A stretch of DNA of 64,000 nucleotides, taken from contig BSBN01000037.1 of assembly GCA_027924645.1 (NCBI GenBank), positions 1,178,001 to 1,242,000 on the forward strand. The letters are read 5' to 3'. The stretch is from Cunninghamia lanceolata (Eukaryota; Streptophyta; Pinopsida; Cupressales; Cupressaceae). Position numbers and translations under genes: made by a program. Under the pieces are notes generated by a model. It was not told where the DNA came from and searched no databases. It worked only from the letters and a program-made list of their open reading frames with translations. Positions 1 through 12,400 of this stretch are shown here, in pieces (the first letter of the stretch is position 1; every line of letters begins with the position of its first letter).

Positions 1-134
1 TCAGTAAAGATTTACCAAGCAAAAAGAAATCAGCTTCTAATACAATAATGCCAATTTGGCTATTGACTGTAAGAGTATTCATTCAATCAATTCAATTCAC
101 TAAATCTATTTAAGTGCTTGTCTGTTTCAGAAAA

Positions 135-283
135 GGGATACAGTCAATCTCAATCAGATCCCTCAGGTCAAGGCTAGGACTGTAAGATGTCAACTAGGAG
201 TTATTTCAGGGATACAGTAAATCTCAATGAGAACTCTATGATCAAGGTTAGGACTGTAAGATGGCAGCTAGGAGTTATTTCAG
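135..283 (+). repeat. two tandem copies of a 74-bp unit
   Basis: Copy 1 (135-208) and copy 2 (209-283) share gggatacagt at the start, aaggctaggactgtaagatg-like cores and ggagttatttcag at the end, with roughly a dozen differences. Each unit ends in tttcag, so each looks like it is preceded by a splice acceptor, but neither has a convincing open frame or donor. I read it as an ordinary local tandem duplication within an intron. Confidence 0.75.
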
Positions 284-759
284 AATTCAAACATATAGTG
301 CTCCTAGTTTGATCACTAGATCATTAACAGTATTTTTCCAAGCTTCACTACGAATTAAAATGTCGAATTCACTAGCCTAACACTGCAGAAAACAAGAGTT
401 AAAATGTGGGCATATGAGTAAAGAATAAAACAGGCAAGCCCAAAGTATACAATAGTCAGACCACACCAGTATCAAAGTATCTTATGTAATAGATTGCCAT
501 CTTGGCATATTGATAGGTCACTCAAAACAACATGTAAGAAAAAAATAGATATTCATAGCAGTATTCCACTCTCCATTTGTAAGGATAAAAGAAAGAAGCA
601 GCCCATGGTTGAGAGTCTCAAAAAAGGAAATGCTCTGTCATGAAATTTGCTGTCTTTTACTCTATGGTTAAGTTTAGTGACTGTGTTCAGAGCTCTTTGG
701 AGTGATTTGGTTTCAAGCTACCATGATATGGTAGGTTTCTTATTGTTTTCTTTATCTTT

Positions 760-930
760 TAATGATTTTTGTTTTTCTGAGGATGTTGATGGAAGTTTAT
801 AGTCTTTGGGCTATTTGATTCATGTTGTGGTTCTTCATATAATTTCTAGGTTTCACTGCTATGTCTTTTTAAGTGATGTAAAATGGTTTGGGCCCTTTCA
901 AAAACCCACCTTTATCCATAATAACAAAAA
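760..930 (+). mobile_element. truncated LINE, 3' end only
   Basis: A 26-bp stretch at about 882-907 (atggtttgggccctttcaaa followed by aaccca) is found exactly, in inverted orientation, at the 3' edge of the LINE at 14,973-16,854. It is followed by an A-rich tail (ataataacaaaaaaaatt). Shared 3' terminus plus A-rich tail is what a heavily 5'-truncated LINE copy looks like. The 5' limit is approximate: only the last ~50 bp clearly match the other copy. Confidence 0.6.
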
Positions 931-1488
931 AAATTACTATAAAAATACTAATAAATAAAAAATTAATAATAAATAAGAAATTAATGAATGAATAGATAAT
1001 ATAAACCATAAAATAAAATATATTAAACAGAATTTCAAAAGTTAACACAGAACGATTGCATAGAATTTGAGATACTGACCCAAAAAAAATAACATAATGC
1101 TTATTTGTAATAGATATGGTTTGGTTTGCATCACCTGTTGGCATTCTGCTTCTTATACTACAACTTTTGGACTTGCCAATATTTTATTAGCGTTGTTTTT
1201 TTTGTTTTGCCATTCGGTATATCTATTACCATGAACATTATGCTCTAGGAACTACCACCAGTATATACTTCTTTTTCAGCTTTGTAAACAATACTTGTCA
1301 AACATATAAACAGCAAAAAGGTCACTCATAATAAATATTAAAATATTCTTTATCATGTTTGAAATTTACGCCCACATTTTTTTTGGACCCCTCCTACCAA
1401 TACCCTTATTTTTACAAGCATACCTTGAACAACTGACCATTGTTCTTACTATATTTGTTATTGTGACATCTTGTTCCTGGCTATGTAG

Positions 1489-2789
1489 GTACGCTTTCGT
1501 ATTCATAAGGAGTGTTTACCTCTGCCTGAGGATACATTCAAGAAAGCAATCAAAGATAACTATGACGACAAGAACAGGTTTAAATTTGAGCTTAATGCTT
1601 GGCAGGTAAATACCTGTATTTCATACTAATTTTCAATCAGGCTAGAATATTTGAATGATTTTTTCAAGATCTAATTTTTTTTTGATTTGTAGGTACAAAA
1701 GCTTTCGCAGCTGTTCCATGCTGTAAGAGTTGATGACAGTGCTCCAGTTGACATTCCCCACGTTAAACCACAAGCTCTAGTTGATCTTCATCTTCTTAGG
1801 GATCTACAATGTGTGAGAGCTTCTTTACCACCGAAGTATGGCCATATGGGTGGTGATGGAGGGAAAGCATTGCGAAGCAGTGGTGTAAGGGGAGGGGAAT
1901 TGTACCTAGAGGTTAGCATGAATAGTAATGTCTACTTATTGGCATGATCCAATTTTTACATAATTCTTTTTTTATCAGTGATAGGATTTACTCCATGTGT
2001 ACGTATATATCTATGTGGTAACAGTTGGTTTTTAGGACATGGTAAACCTAGAGGCCAATTTGATACATGAGACATCCCTTGGGAGGGTCTGCAAGGAAAC
2101 TTCTTTCCAATTTTCAGAAGGAGATTTCTTTCCATTACCCTTTATATTGTTCAGCTTTTCCACCCCTAGGTTTTGAATTCAGTGCCAAGCTTAAGAGTAA
2201 ACTAGGCCTTGCCAATCCACCTGGGTATAAAGAGAGAGGTCATATTCTTTGAGATATAGAGCATTACAGAGTTTCCATTTATGTTATTTAAGGTGGGAGT
2301 TTTGGAGTTAGTATGGTTATATATTTTCTGTTACCTCTACAGGAAAAACTATTCAGGGAGGAGCTACTTAGAGAGGAAATAAGGAAGAAGAAAATGTTGC
2401 TGGAAAGGGAAAGGGAAAGGGAACTGCTACATTACAGGGAGGAAGCTGCTAGTCATATGGTACGTCGTGATTGCATTGCTCAAGCTGCTTTAGCTGGATA
2501 TGGTCCTGATCCACTTATATCTGAGAGGGAATTGCTGCAATATGATGTTGGTTTGCTTGAGTTAGATTATCATAATAGGGTTGGAGATTCAAACACGGAT
2601 TGTGTTTATAGACAGAGGTTGGATCCTGATTATCAGGAAAAAATGACAGAGGTGCCTGCTGCTGAAAGCTACTTTGTGTATCCTTTCCTGCAAATGGATA
2701 CTTTACAACGGGCTCACTTCGGACCATCTGATTCAGGACTTCCACCATATGGTAGTCATATGGTCGGTTCATCATCACTGTATCAGTAG
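1489..2789 (+). CDS. DCD-domain protein, C-terminal three exons (5' part outside window)
   Basis: Exons 1,489-1,605, 1,693-1,911 and 2,343-2,789 join in phase 0 with GT..AG introns at 1,606-1,692 and 1,912-2,342, giving 260 residues and a TAG stop. The first exon ([20 protein letters not shown] onward) and the start of the second (VQKLSQLF) are the C-terminal half of the plant-specific DCD (Development and Cell Death) domain, whose usual pattern is VRF..(x)..CLPLPE..F..AI..NY...F.FEL...QV..L..LF. The third exon begins with a strongly charged, probably helical segment ([20 protein letters not shown]) and continues into an acidic, Tyr-rich tail without a recognised domain, ending SSSLYQ. DCD proteins are linked to stress responses and programmed cell death; the exact role of this member cannot be read from sequence. 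No stop or frameshift interrupts the three exons, so this looks like a working gene. Confidence 0.85.
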
Positions 2790-4845
2790 AATTAAGAACT
2801 TACTGAATCTAGATATTTAAAGTTTCGGAGCCTTTTTCAGTACTAGTAGCTTAGAAACAGTTGCAATTACTATTTTATGTCACATGATCTTGATAAAAAT
2901 TTCATTGGCTGATTTGGGATTTCACCAAGAACTCTAAATCTAACATAGTCTAAAGCTAAGAATTGAATTTCTTTTGCTTAAACTTTAGATTAAGATGTCT
3001 GTATTTTTGGCAGAAAAAGTTTTGCTCTGTGAATAACCAAGCTTAATTATTATAGGAAAAGTTGTTTGCAATTTTTTTTTTGGGGGGATGTTTTTTTGTT
3101 TTCTATCATTTGTTTAATTGTCTTTGTCCATTAGCTTGCATAAATTGTCCATTAGCTTGCATAAATTGTAAGAAATTGAAATTCTAGTTGATTTTGTACC
3201 CTTATTTTTTTAATTTTAGCATCATGGTCTGTTATGCTTGCATTAGAAACACAGCTAACTAGAGGGTTATTTGTCATGTGCAAACTGCAAAATTGGTTTG
3301 CCATATTCATTGTAGTTGGTTTTAAGACGGGGCAAAAAAATCAATGATTATTCATATACCAAACATATTTACAGCTTCACTTACTGGCTACTTTCATTCC
3401 CTTAGAATATGTTTTTTTTAATGTTTGCAAACCATTTGTCATTATAATCTAAAGAGCCCTTAGTTGACACTGCTCAACCTTTTAGGTAAGTTGTTTCATG
3501 TATATATTGTTTATATCAATCTAAGTGTACCTTTTCATTTTAGATAAGTTGTTTCATTTATATTGTTTATATCTTTCTTAAGTAAACCTTTTCATTTTTA
3601 TCATGTGTCTGGGAAGCTTTTCCTTTAGAAAATTGGAGATATTTTTGGCATTTTCATTGCTTAAGTTACTTGATTCATTTTTATTAGTTCTTATCAAGGC
3701 AGAAATACTTGTGTTACAATTTTCTTTATTTATTTGGTCAATCATCATAGAATATTAAATTTATTTTGTAGAATATTCAATAATTTGGTATATGTTATTT
3801 ATCTATTTTTTTATTGGTTTATCATGTGAGTAGTCAGTGTAAAAATGAAATTATTATTATTTAAATTTCTGTAAAAATAAGATATCCCAAAACATTGAAG
3901 AAAATCATTTCAAAGTCATTTCATATCATTTCAGGACTCGGATGACCATTGAATAGAACATAGCCCTTAATATCAATATCAATATCAACAACTGTACGCA
4001 CTAGCGATGGTGGTTAACAATGGCGTTGTGGTTTTTACAAACATGTAAATTGATTATGATTATTATAAACCTCTTTCAAAGCCCGTTACAATTAGATTAA
4101 ATTTCTATTATTTAATGCTATGCTTTCATTGGTTACTGATTTTTTCACATCAATTTCATTTGGTCTTACATTTGACACTACAAAAAATAGCTGGGACACT
4201 TAAAAAACAACCCCAAATGCTGCATCTATTGGTACAAAACATTTTTTGGGGGAAGATAACATTGTTCTTTAAAGCAGAAATGGGATGATCTTTCTTGTGG
4301 TTTTATTACACCAATAAGCATTTCCCTATGGAAAGTATTATTATTTTTTCACAACTTTGGTTTTTTTTCCCAACGTATTGAATTGTAGACCCAAAATCAC
4401 ATATCTCATATTTTGTCAAATTTTTGTTGTTGGTTTGTTGGGGATAAATATGTAGGTTTCCTCGGGATTCCTCTACACTTGCATTATTCAACAGAGCCTC
4501 TGTTTTAGATACCAAGAGTTAAAACAATGGTTCTGAATCACTTATTGCCTTTATGGAATTCCAAGGTTTACATCAAGGCATGCTAACATGAAGGAAAATA
4601 AAAGGTTCTAAGTCACCAAGATAGTTCTTCCTCTAAATTTGCATCCAATCTAAACCATACATGAAATCTATAATATTCCAACAAGTTTGCAATTAGTTTT
4701 TTATTTATTAACATCTCATTTCAATGTAATTTATTTTATCTTTTGCTCATTAGATTTAATAATTGGTGCTATCATGCTTTGTTTATTGAGAAAATTCAAT
4801 TCTAAATAGTTGGATGCATTTTTTTTTCTTCTATTGTATGAACAG
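2790..4845. other. intergenic, AT-rich, no gene seen
   Basis: Contains the 3' flank of the DCD gene and two small tandem duplications: a 21-bp unit (ttagcttgcataaattgtcc) repeated at about 3,130-3,170, and a ~57-bp unit beginning taagttgtttcat repeated at about 3,486-3,597. Nothing else is recognisable as coding or RNA gene. Confidence 0.5.
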
Positions 4846-5028
4846 GATATAACACCACAATATGCAGGAGTTCTTCATGGTATGATGATCGATCCTTTTT
4901 CATCCTCAGCCTAATGGATTAATTCCCTATTGATAATACTCATTCGATCTGTTTATGACAACAATCTCATTCTTCATATCTATAATTGTGCAGGCAATAC
5001 AAATTCAATTGGCACATTTGCAGCCATT
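4846..5028 (+). pseudogene. two exons of a plastid PHT4/ANTR-type anion transporter fragment
   Basis: Exon 4,846-4,879 (after an aacag acceptor, before gtatga) and exon 4,994-5,028 (after tgtgcag, before gtaagc) join through a split glycine codon to read DITPQYAGVLHG then NTNSIGTFAAI. This matches the well-conserved segment of SLC17-like plastid anion/phosphate transporters (D.AP.YAGVL.G.SNTAGT.AAI), a membrane protein of the chloroplast envelope or thylakoid. Both splice sites are intact and the length across SNTAGT is preserved, though that motif is altered to TNSIGT. I see no flanking exons in 2.8-4.8 kb or 5.0-6.2 kb, so this is a captured or left-over gene fragment, or a gene with very long introns. 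Family call is from motif resemblance only. Confidence 0.6.
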
Positions 5029-6161
5029 GTAAGCACTATCTTCTGGAATCTGTATGCACTACCGGGAAACATGTATTTTACTGATTTAGAAGGCTACAAA
5101 TTGTAAATATCAAATAGATTTGGTGGTTTGCTTACTTCTCCACAATTTACTAAGATAGTAATAGACTAGCAAGCAGACAGGCTACAATCCTCCCATATAA
5201 TTTTCTCCTTGGGCCTCATAACAAGTATGGGTTAGCATGTGAGCCCTGACCCTCATCATATATTTGACTTCATGCACCCCATAAAGTATGGCTTAGCATT
5301 TGAGTCCCTGGCCTTCTTAGCTTAAAATCAAGATCATAATTACCACCTGTTCAATCCAGTTAACCAACCATATCTTAAGAATTGGTCCATTCTATTGTTT
5401 GTAATATTGTGTTACTAGCATCATTGCGAATTTAAAAATCCAAATTTCTCTATAAGATGGGGTTTGTCTCTGGCCGTGTGTTACAAGTGAAAATCAATTT
5501 TGGCATATTTGTTATATCAGTCCATTAATGGAAAGATGATTGAATTTATGTTTATACAAGCAGACTAAATTTTTACAGAGTTCTTATTTGTGTCCAACAA
5601 AGAGACAAATATGAGGAACAATTATTTTGTGTTATGTCCTTCGAATTACTTGCCTATGTATATATGATAGTTACCAGGAGATAGGGATGGTACTGTATGT
5701 CATTTTCAAAAAGGTTGGAAACAAGTATATGAAAACACAAAAATAAAAAAAATTATTTACATATAATTTAAATTTAGAAAAAATTAGTTATACAATGGAT
5801 ATACAACTTTAAAAAATGTAGGATATTAAAATTTTCAAAATTTATTTTTGGGATGTTCAGTGTAGCAAGGTATACTAATTGCAAGTTATAAGGCAGTTAG
5901 AGTTTCACCCATCTTATTCAATATTTAAAAAATAAAGTTTTAATAATTAACATTTTAAAATATTGAAATAGATGTTGAGAAAATCAAAAGATTAATTATA
6001 TTGATATTTTGACCCATAGGCATTCTATATGTGCACACATCTTGTAACTGGTAAAAATTTGGTAGTCCCATTATTTTTTGGTTGTCTAAAAATAAAAATA
6101 AGTTTGTGGTCCAAATAGTTATCACAAAATAAATTTTAAATTTAAAAAAAAAGTTTTAAAC
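5029..6161. other. AT-rich spacer, no gene seen
   Basis: No open frame with recognisable content and no repeat of note. A polypyrimidine/AT-rich stretch from about 5,730 to 6,160 leads into the first pyruvate-kinase repeat unit. Confidence 0.5.
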
Positions 6162-9100
6162 TGCCATTACACTTTAATTAGAACTTGCGCAGGGCATCCA
6201 TGTGGTGTCAGAATGCTTGCGTCTTTTGAAAAAAAACAGACAACTTTTGTATGGTCATGGACAAGTACATGGCCTCAGTACAGGCAAAGATGCAACAAAA
6301 TGAGGGGCACCTTACTACCCTCTACTACCCTGACTGTTTATGCATGAATTCATCACTCTATTATGAGATTTTGCAGTATTCTCATACACAAAATTTCCAC
6401 TACAGTGTCCTGTCGTTTGAAGATAAAACATTTGCCGTATTCAGGCTCTGTCACACTTGCACTGAAAAAAAAAAGAAATGCAATAGAGGACTTTCTAAGA
6501 TTTGTTAATATAGTTCAGTCAAGTCAAGAACATACCAGTAATCACTGTGTTACGGTTATTGTTAAATATCATCCACTTCAACAATCAAAGGTTAATTTGG
6601 ACCAATAAAAATAAGACAAATATTTACCATTTTTTGTTGTAAATGAGGTGTAAAATTGCTATTGAGTGTTTGACCATTAAAGTGGATGATATTTAAGTAG
6701 AGTGCTATGTTACAGCCTTGGAATGTTTCAGTTAAAGTTTTTGGCTACTTTTTATTGCCATATCTGGGTTTCGAACTGGGTTCACAATCTTACAAATGTT
6801 CACCTACACTGCAGCGCTTTTTTTTTAATATTATTTTTCTGTTTTCTTTTTATTAATCTTTAATGGTAGATTATGCATTTGATTGTTACCTATCTGCTTT
6901 TTCATAATGGATCTAGGTTCTTTCTGAACTGAGCAACTTTGTGTTTTAGAATAAAAATCAGGAATCGGAGACTTCCTTTAGCTTAGTGCCAAAGACTGAA
7001 GGAATGGTATTTATTTCTAATTTTTATTTTGTACTGTATAGGTATGGTTGTGTCCGCTAGCAGTGCTGGTTTATCTTTAGGTGGGATCTCCATATTAGGT
7101 TTACACCATAAAATAGAGTGCTTGGAATTCATTTTTTACAATTAATGTGAAGATGTGTTTTTCATAGGGATATCATTCAGCACTTAAGATCTTTGTCTTT
7201 GTCATGTTTACCTTGACTTTTCATGACAAGTTTTACCCTTGACGAATACAAGTTTATAACCTGTTGTCAGTGTGTCTGATTTACTTCATCTTAGTGGGAA
7301 GGTAAATACTTCTTGATTTGATAAATTTGACTGTACATCATCAGTTGTATGGAGGTCTATGTCGGGATAATGATCTACTTGAAGAGGAATATGGTGATCT
7401 TTAATATTGGTCAAAGGTAAAAGTTATAAAATTTAAAAATTATGATGAAGCTTATGGATGGGGAACTACCAGCATTGTAATATGCTAATAGCTTTCACCT
7501 CGTTCAACCACAATGGCAAAAGAGATACGAGCTAATGAACTTCTCTTTATTGAGTGAAACTTTGGAGTAAAATGAAGAGCAATAACTTCATGGTGCACTT
7601 TATTATTGATCAAATAGAAGTGCTAAAGTTGTGTTCTACCTAATGGATTGTTGTAGTCATTGCATTATTGTAGTCAATGGTTTTAATTTTTTGATAACGA
7701 TAAAAGGACATTCAATGCAAGTGGTTGACTAGGGAAAGTAAAATTTTGCTTTGGCTAGCTTTACTAATGAGGTATTCTATGTCAATGAGAAAGTAAAGTT
7801 TCTTGACTGTTGAATGCTCAATCTTAGTTTTTGGCAAGGACTGCTATACAATTTCCCCACAGAGAACAAGATGTCCTTGAAACAGTGATTTTCTTTGGTA
7901 AGCTAACTTTATGATTTAACTCTATCATTAAAATGGAGTAGGAGGAACATTTTAAAAGTATGAACTCACCCTATTCAAGTAATTTTCCTTTATTTGCATG
8001 TGGAGAGATTTGTATGTATATTATACTGTTGGTCATTAATTTTGTAGTAAAGGGGCATGGCACAACACATTTTTTGCAATTTTGTTGGATATAACAATAA
8101 GATTTCCCTTCTCTTATTGTTGTTGGAATTTTTGCCTGCTAACCTTACCACTTTGTTTTCATAATTTAATCAATTCAAGTTTCCAACAATGAATGCAACT
8201 ATATGATTTTCTTGAATCTCTTATTAGTATTAACCTTACCACTTTGTTTTCATAATTTAATCAATGCAAGTTTCCAACAATGAATGCAACTATATGATTT
8301 TCCTGAATCTCTTATTAATATTGAAAAATTTTCTCGATAAACCAGATAAACATCATGATTGCTATGTTATTTAACTTATGAGAGGATTTTCATTTAATAA
8401 TTAATTAGAATGTATTGGTGATTTGATATGTATCTTATGACTTTGTAGAAAGAAATAATTAACATATGTCGCAGCATGGGGAAGCCAGTTATAGTAGCTA
8501 CAAACATGTTGGAAAGTATGATAAACCACCCACCACCAAATCGAGTAGAGGTTTTAGACATTGCTATTGTTGTACGAGAAAGTGCACATGCTATCATGCT
8601 CTCGGGAGAAACACGAAAAGTTTTTTTTTTTTGTTTTTTGACAAAAGTGAATTTTTGGATTTCTTTTCTTGCAGAGAATGTTATAGGATTTTGAATGAGT
8701 TTCATATCTCAATGCTACTTTTGTCAAACTCTCAAAACAAAAAATTTAAAGCCAAATGATCCCGTGCTTTTCTACAGATATCATATGAAAGTTGTGAATC
8801 TGATGCACACTGTTGCATTACACATTGAAGCAACTACATTAAAAGAAGCACCTCCTACTAACCTTGGTCATGCTTTTAAGGTTTGTGAAAGATATTTATA
8901 AGTGACAATATTTGTTTACAAATGTATATAGCCTCTGAAGGGCCAACTCATATTCTTTTTTTTAGAGTGAAATGATGCTCACCTGCTAGAGGAAACTCTT
9001 TTTTCCATAGACATATGAGTGAGATATTTGCTTTCCATGCAACGATGATGTCAAACACACTTGGCACGTCAATTGTGGTGTTTACTAGAACTGGGTTTAT

Positions 9101-9451
9101 GGCTACCTTACTAAGACATTATCGGCCTTTTGGCATAATATTTGGCTTTACAAATTAGTATGTATCTTGTCCATTACCTTTCACCATGATTTTATTCTAA
9201 GCATTATGGTATCAAATTGTTTTTGCAAATGATTTGCATACAGAGCTTATTGGTGGCAGTTTTTAAATATCTATGTTGCATTCTTTAGTCAATGCAATTT
9301 CTTGATTTGCAATCTAACCCTGGCTTTGACTAAAGTTACTAATTATTTTGTTCGGTGGGTGTAGAGAAAGGGTAAAATAGACTATATTTTTTTAATTTCC
9401 AAAATCGCACAAAACTATATTTGCTTTTTGTTATAAATAAAAAACTGTATT
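6162..9451 (+). repeat. tandem duplication, copy A (3,290-bp unit)
   Basis: Begins tgccattacactttaattag, which recurs at 9,452. The two units stay collinear at an offset of about 3,290 bp and look roughly 96-98% identical by eye, including noncoding parts, so this is a segmental tandem duplication and not two independent insertions. Copy A carries a private 90-bp internal tandem duplication (about 8,140-8,318: accttaccactttgttttca repeated) that copy B lacks. Its 3' end is truncated inside pyruvate kinase exon 4, where tagac joins a T-rich stretch. The small open frame at 6,251-6,508, present in both copies, does not resemble a known protein. Confidence 0.9.
8449..9380 (+). pseudogene. plastid-type pyruvate kinase fragment, copy A
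   Basis: Exon-like blocks: 8,449-8,619 reads [20 protein letters not shown] then [15 protein letters not shown] and ends [11 protein letters not shown]; 8,777-8,880 reads YHMKVVNLMHTVALHIEATT and ends NLGHAFK before a GTTTGT donor; 9,011-9,157 reads HMSEIFAFHATMMSNTLGTS and FTRTGFMATLLRHYRPFG. These are successive segments of the catalytic barrel and C-terminal domain of plastid pyruvate kinase (phosphoenolpyruvate + ADP to pyruvate + ATP). A poly-T run replaces the sequence after GETRK, exon 3 is out of phase with exon 2, and exon 4 has only its first codons (ERVK then TAG at the position of a glutamine) before truncation. The N-terminal half of the enzyme is not present in the unit. Nonfunctional. 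Confidence 0.85.
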
Positions 9452-12400
9452 TGCCATTACACTTTAATTAGAACTTGCGCAGGGCATACATGTGGTGTCA
9501 GAATGCTTTCACCTTTTGAAAAAAAACAGACAACTTTTGTATGGTCATGGACAAGTACATGGCCTCAGTACAGGCAAAGATGCAACAAAATGAGGGGCAC
9601 CTTACTACCCTCTACTACCCTGACTGTTTATGCATGAATTCATCACTCTATTATGAGATTTTGCAGTATTCTCATACACAAAATTTCCACTACAGTGTCC
9701 TGTCGTTTGAAGATAAAACATTTGCCGTATTCAAGCTCTGTCACACTTGCACTGAAAAAAAAAAGAAATGCAATAGAGGACTTTCTAAGATTTGTTAATA
9801 TAGTTCAGTCAAGTCAAGAACATACCAGTAATTACTATGTTACGGTTATTGTTAAATATCATCCACTTCAACAATCAAAGGTTAATTTGGACCAATAAAA
9901 ATAGGACAAATATTTACCAATTTTTTGTTGTAAATGAGGTGTAAAATTGATATTGAGTGTTTGACCATTAAAGTGGATGATATTTAAGTAGAGTGCTATG
10001 TTACAGCCTTGGAATGTTTCAGTTAAAGTTTTTGGCTACTTTTTATTGCCTTATCCGGGTTTTGAACTGGGTTCACAATCTTACAAATGTTCACCTACAC
10101 TGCAGCGCTTTTTTTTTAATATTATTTTTCTGTTTTCTTTTTATTAATCTTAATGGTAGATTATGCATTTGATTGTTACCTATCTGCTTTTTCATAATGG
10201 ATCTAGGTTCTTTCTGAACTGAGCAACTTTGTGTTTTAGAATAAAAATCAGGAATCGGAGGCTTCCTTTAGCTTAGTGCCAAAGACTGAAGGAATGGTAT
10301 TTATTTCTAATTTTTATTTTGTACTGTATAGGTATGGTTGTGTCCGCTAGCAGTGCTGGTTTATCTTTAGGTGGGATCTCCATATTAGGTTTACACCATA
10401 AAATAGAGTGCTTGGAATTCATTTTTTACAATTAATGTGAAGATGTGTTTTTCATAGGGATATCATTCAGCACTTAAGATCTTTGTCATGTTTACCTTGA
10501 CTTTTCATGACAAGTTTTACCCTTGACGAATACAAGTTTATAACCTGTTGTCAGTGTGTCTAATTTACTTCATCTTAGTGGGAAGGTAAATACTTCTTGA
10601 TTTGATAAATTTGACTGTACATCATCAGTTGTATTGAGGTCTATGTCAGGATAATGATCTACTTGAAGAGGAATATGGGGATCTTTAATATTGGTCAAAG
10701 GTAAAAGTTATAAAATTTAGATAATGATCTACTTGAAGAGGAATATGGTGATCTTTAATATTGGTCAAAGGTAAAAGTTATAAAATTTAAAAATTATGAT
10801 GAAGCTTATGGATGGGGAACTACCAGCATTGTAATATGCTAATAACTTTCACCTTGTGCAACCACAATGGCAAAAAAGATACGAGCTAATGAACTTCTCT
10901 TTATTGAGTGAAACTTTGGAGTAAAATGAAGAGCAATAACTTCATGGTGCACTTTATTATTGATCAAATAGAAGTGGTAAAGTTGTGTTCTACCTAATGG
11001 ACTTTATTATTGATCAAATAGAAGTGGTAAAGTTGTGTTCTACCTAATGGATTGTTGTAGTCATTGCATTATTGTAGTCAATGGTTTTAATTTTTTGATA
11101 ATGATAAAAAGACATTCAATGCAAGTGGTTGACTAGGGAAAGTAAAATTTTGCTTTGGCTAGCTTTACTTATGAGGTATTCTATATCAATGAGAAAGTAA
11201 AGTTTCTTGACTGTTGAATGCTCAATCTTAGTTTTTGGCAAGGATTGCTATACAATTTGCCCACATAGAACAAGATGTCCTTGAAACAATGATTTTCTTT
11301 GGTAAGCTAACTTTATGATTTAACTCTATCCTTAAAATGGTGTAGGAGGAACATTTTAAAAGTATGAACTCGCCCTATTCAAGTAATTTTCCTTTATTTG
11401 CATGTGGAGAGATTTGTATGTATATTATATTGTTGGTCATTAATTTTGTAGTAAAGGAGCATGGCACAACACATTTTTTGCAATTTTGTTAGATATAACT
11501 ATAAGATTTCCCTTCTCTTATTGTTGTTGGAATTTTTGCCTGCTAACCTTACCACTTTGTTTTCATAATTTAATCAATTCAAGTTCCCAACAATGAATGC
11601 AACTATATGATTTTCCTGAATCTCTTATTAGTACTGAAACTTTTTCTCAATAAACCAGATAAACATCATGATTGCTATGTTATTGAACTTATGAGAGGAT
11701 TTTCATTTAATAATTAATTAGAATGTATTGGTGATTTGATATGTATGTTATGACTTTGTAGGAAGAAATAATTAACATATGTCGCAGCATGGGGAAGCTA
11801 GTTATAGTAGCTATAAACATGTTGGAAAGTATGATAAACCACCCACAACCAAATTGAGTAGAGGTTTTAAACATTGCTATTGTTGTACGAGAAAGTGCAC
11901 ATGCTATCATGCTCTCGGGAGAAACACGAATTTTTTTTTTTGACAAAAGTGAATTTTTGGATTTCTTTTCTTGCTGGGAATGTTATAGGATTTTGAATGA
12001 GTTTCATATCTCAATGCTACTTTTCTCAAACTCTCAAAACAAAAAATTTAAAATGAAATGATCCCGTGCTTTTCTACATATATTATTTGAAAGTTGTGAA
12101 TCTGATGCATGCACACTGTTGCTTTGCACATTGAAGCAACTACATTAAAAGAAGCACCTCGTACTAACCTTGGTCATGCTTTTAAGGTTTGTGAAAGATA
12201 TTTATAAGTGACAATATTTGTTTACAAATGTATATAGCCTCTGAAGGGCCAACTCATATTCTTTTTTTGAGAGTGAAATGATGCTGACCTGCTAGAGGAA
12301 ACTCTATTTTCCATAGACATATGAGTGAGATGTTTGCTTTCTATGCAACGATGATGTCAAACACACTTGGCACGTCAATTGTGGTGTTTACTAGAACTGG

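Larger units (their letters stand above)
1..1488. other. upstream intron of the DCD gene, no exon recognised
   Basis: I find no convincing exon here. The first half of the DCD domain, which should precede the exon at 1,489, is not encoded in this stretch in any frame I read, so it must lie before the window. The stretch holds a tandem 74-bp repeat (135-283), a LINE 3' tail (about 760-930) and otherwise AT-rich sequence. The sequence up to 1,488 ends in a polypyrimidine-like run and ctatgtag, a good splice acceptor. Confidence 0.5.

Noticed and set aside
2515..2778. Minus-strand frame over the last DCD exon
   Set aside because: It is the shadow of the real coding exon, which has splice sites and domain continuity on the + strand.
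6251..6508. 85-residue open frame starting MVMDKYMASVQAKMQQNEGH, repeated at 9,541-9,798
   Set aside because: Its presence in both copies follows from the segmental duplication, not from selection. There is no recognisable domain and an overlapping frame is equally open.
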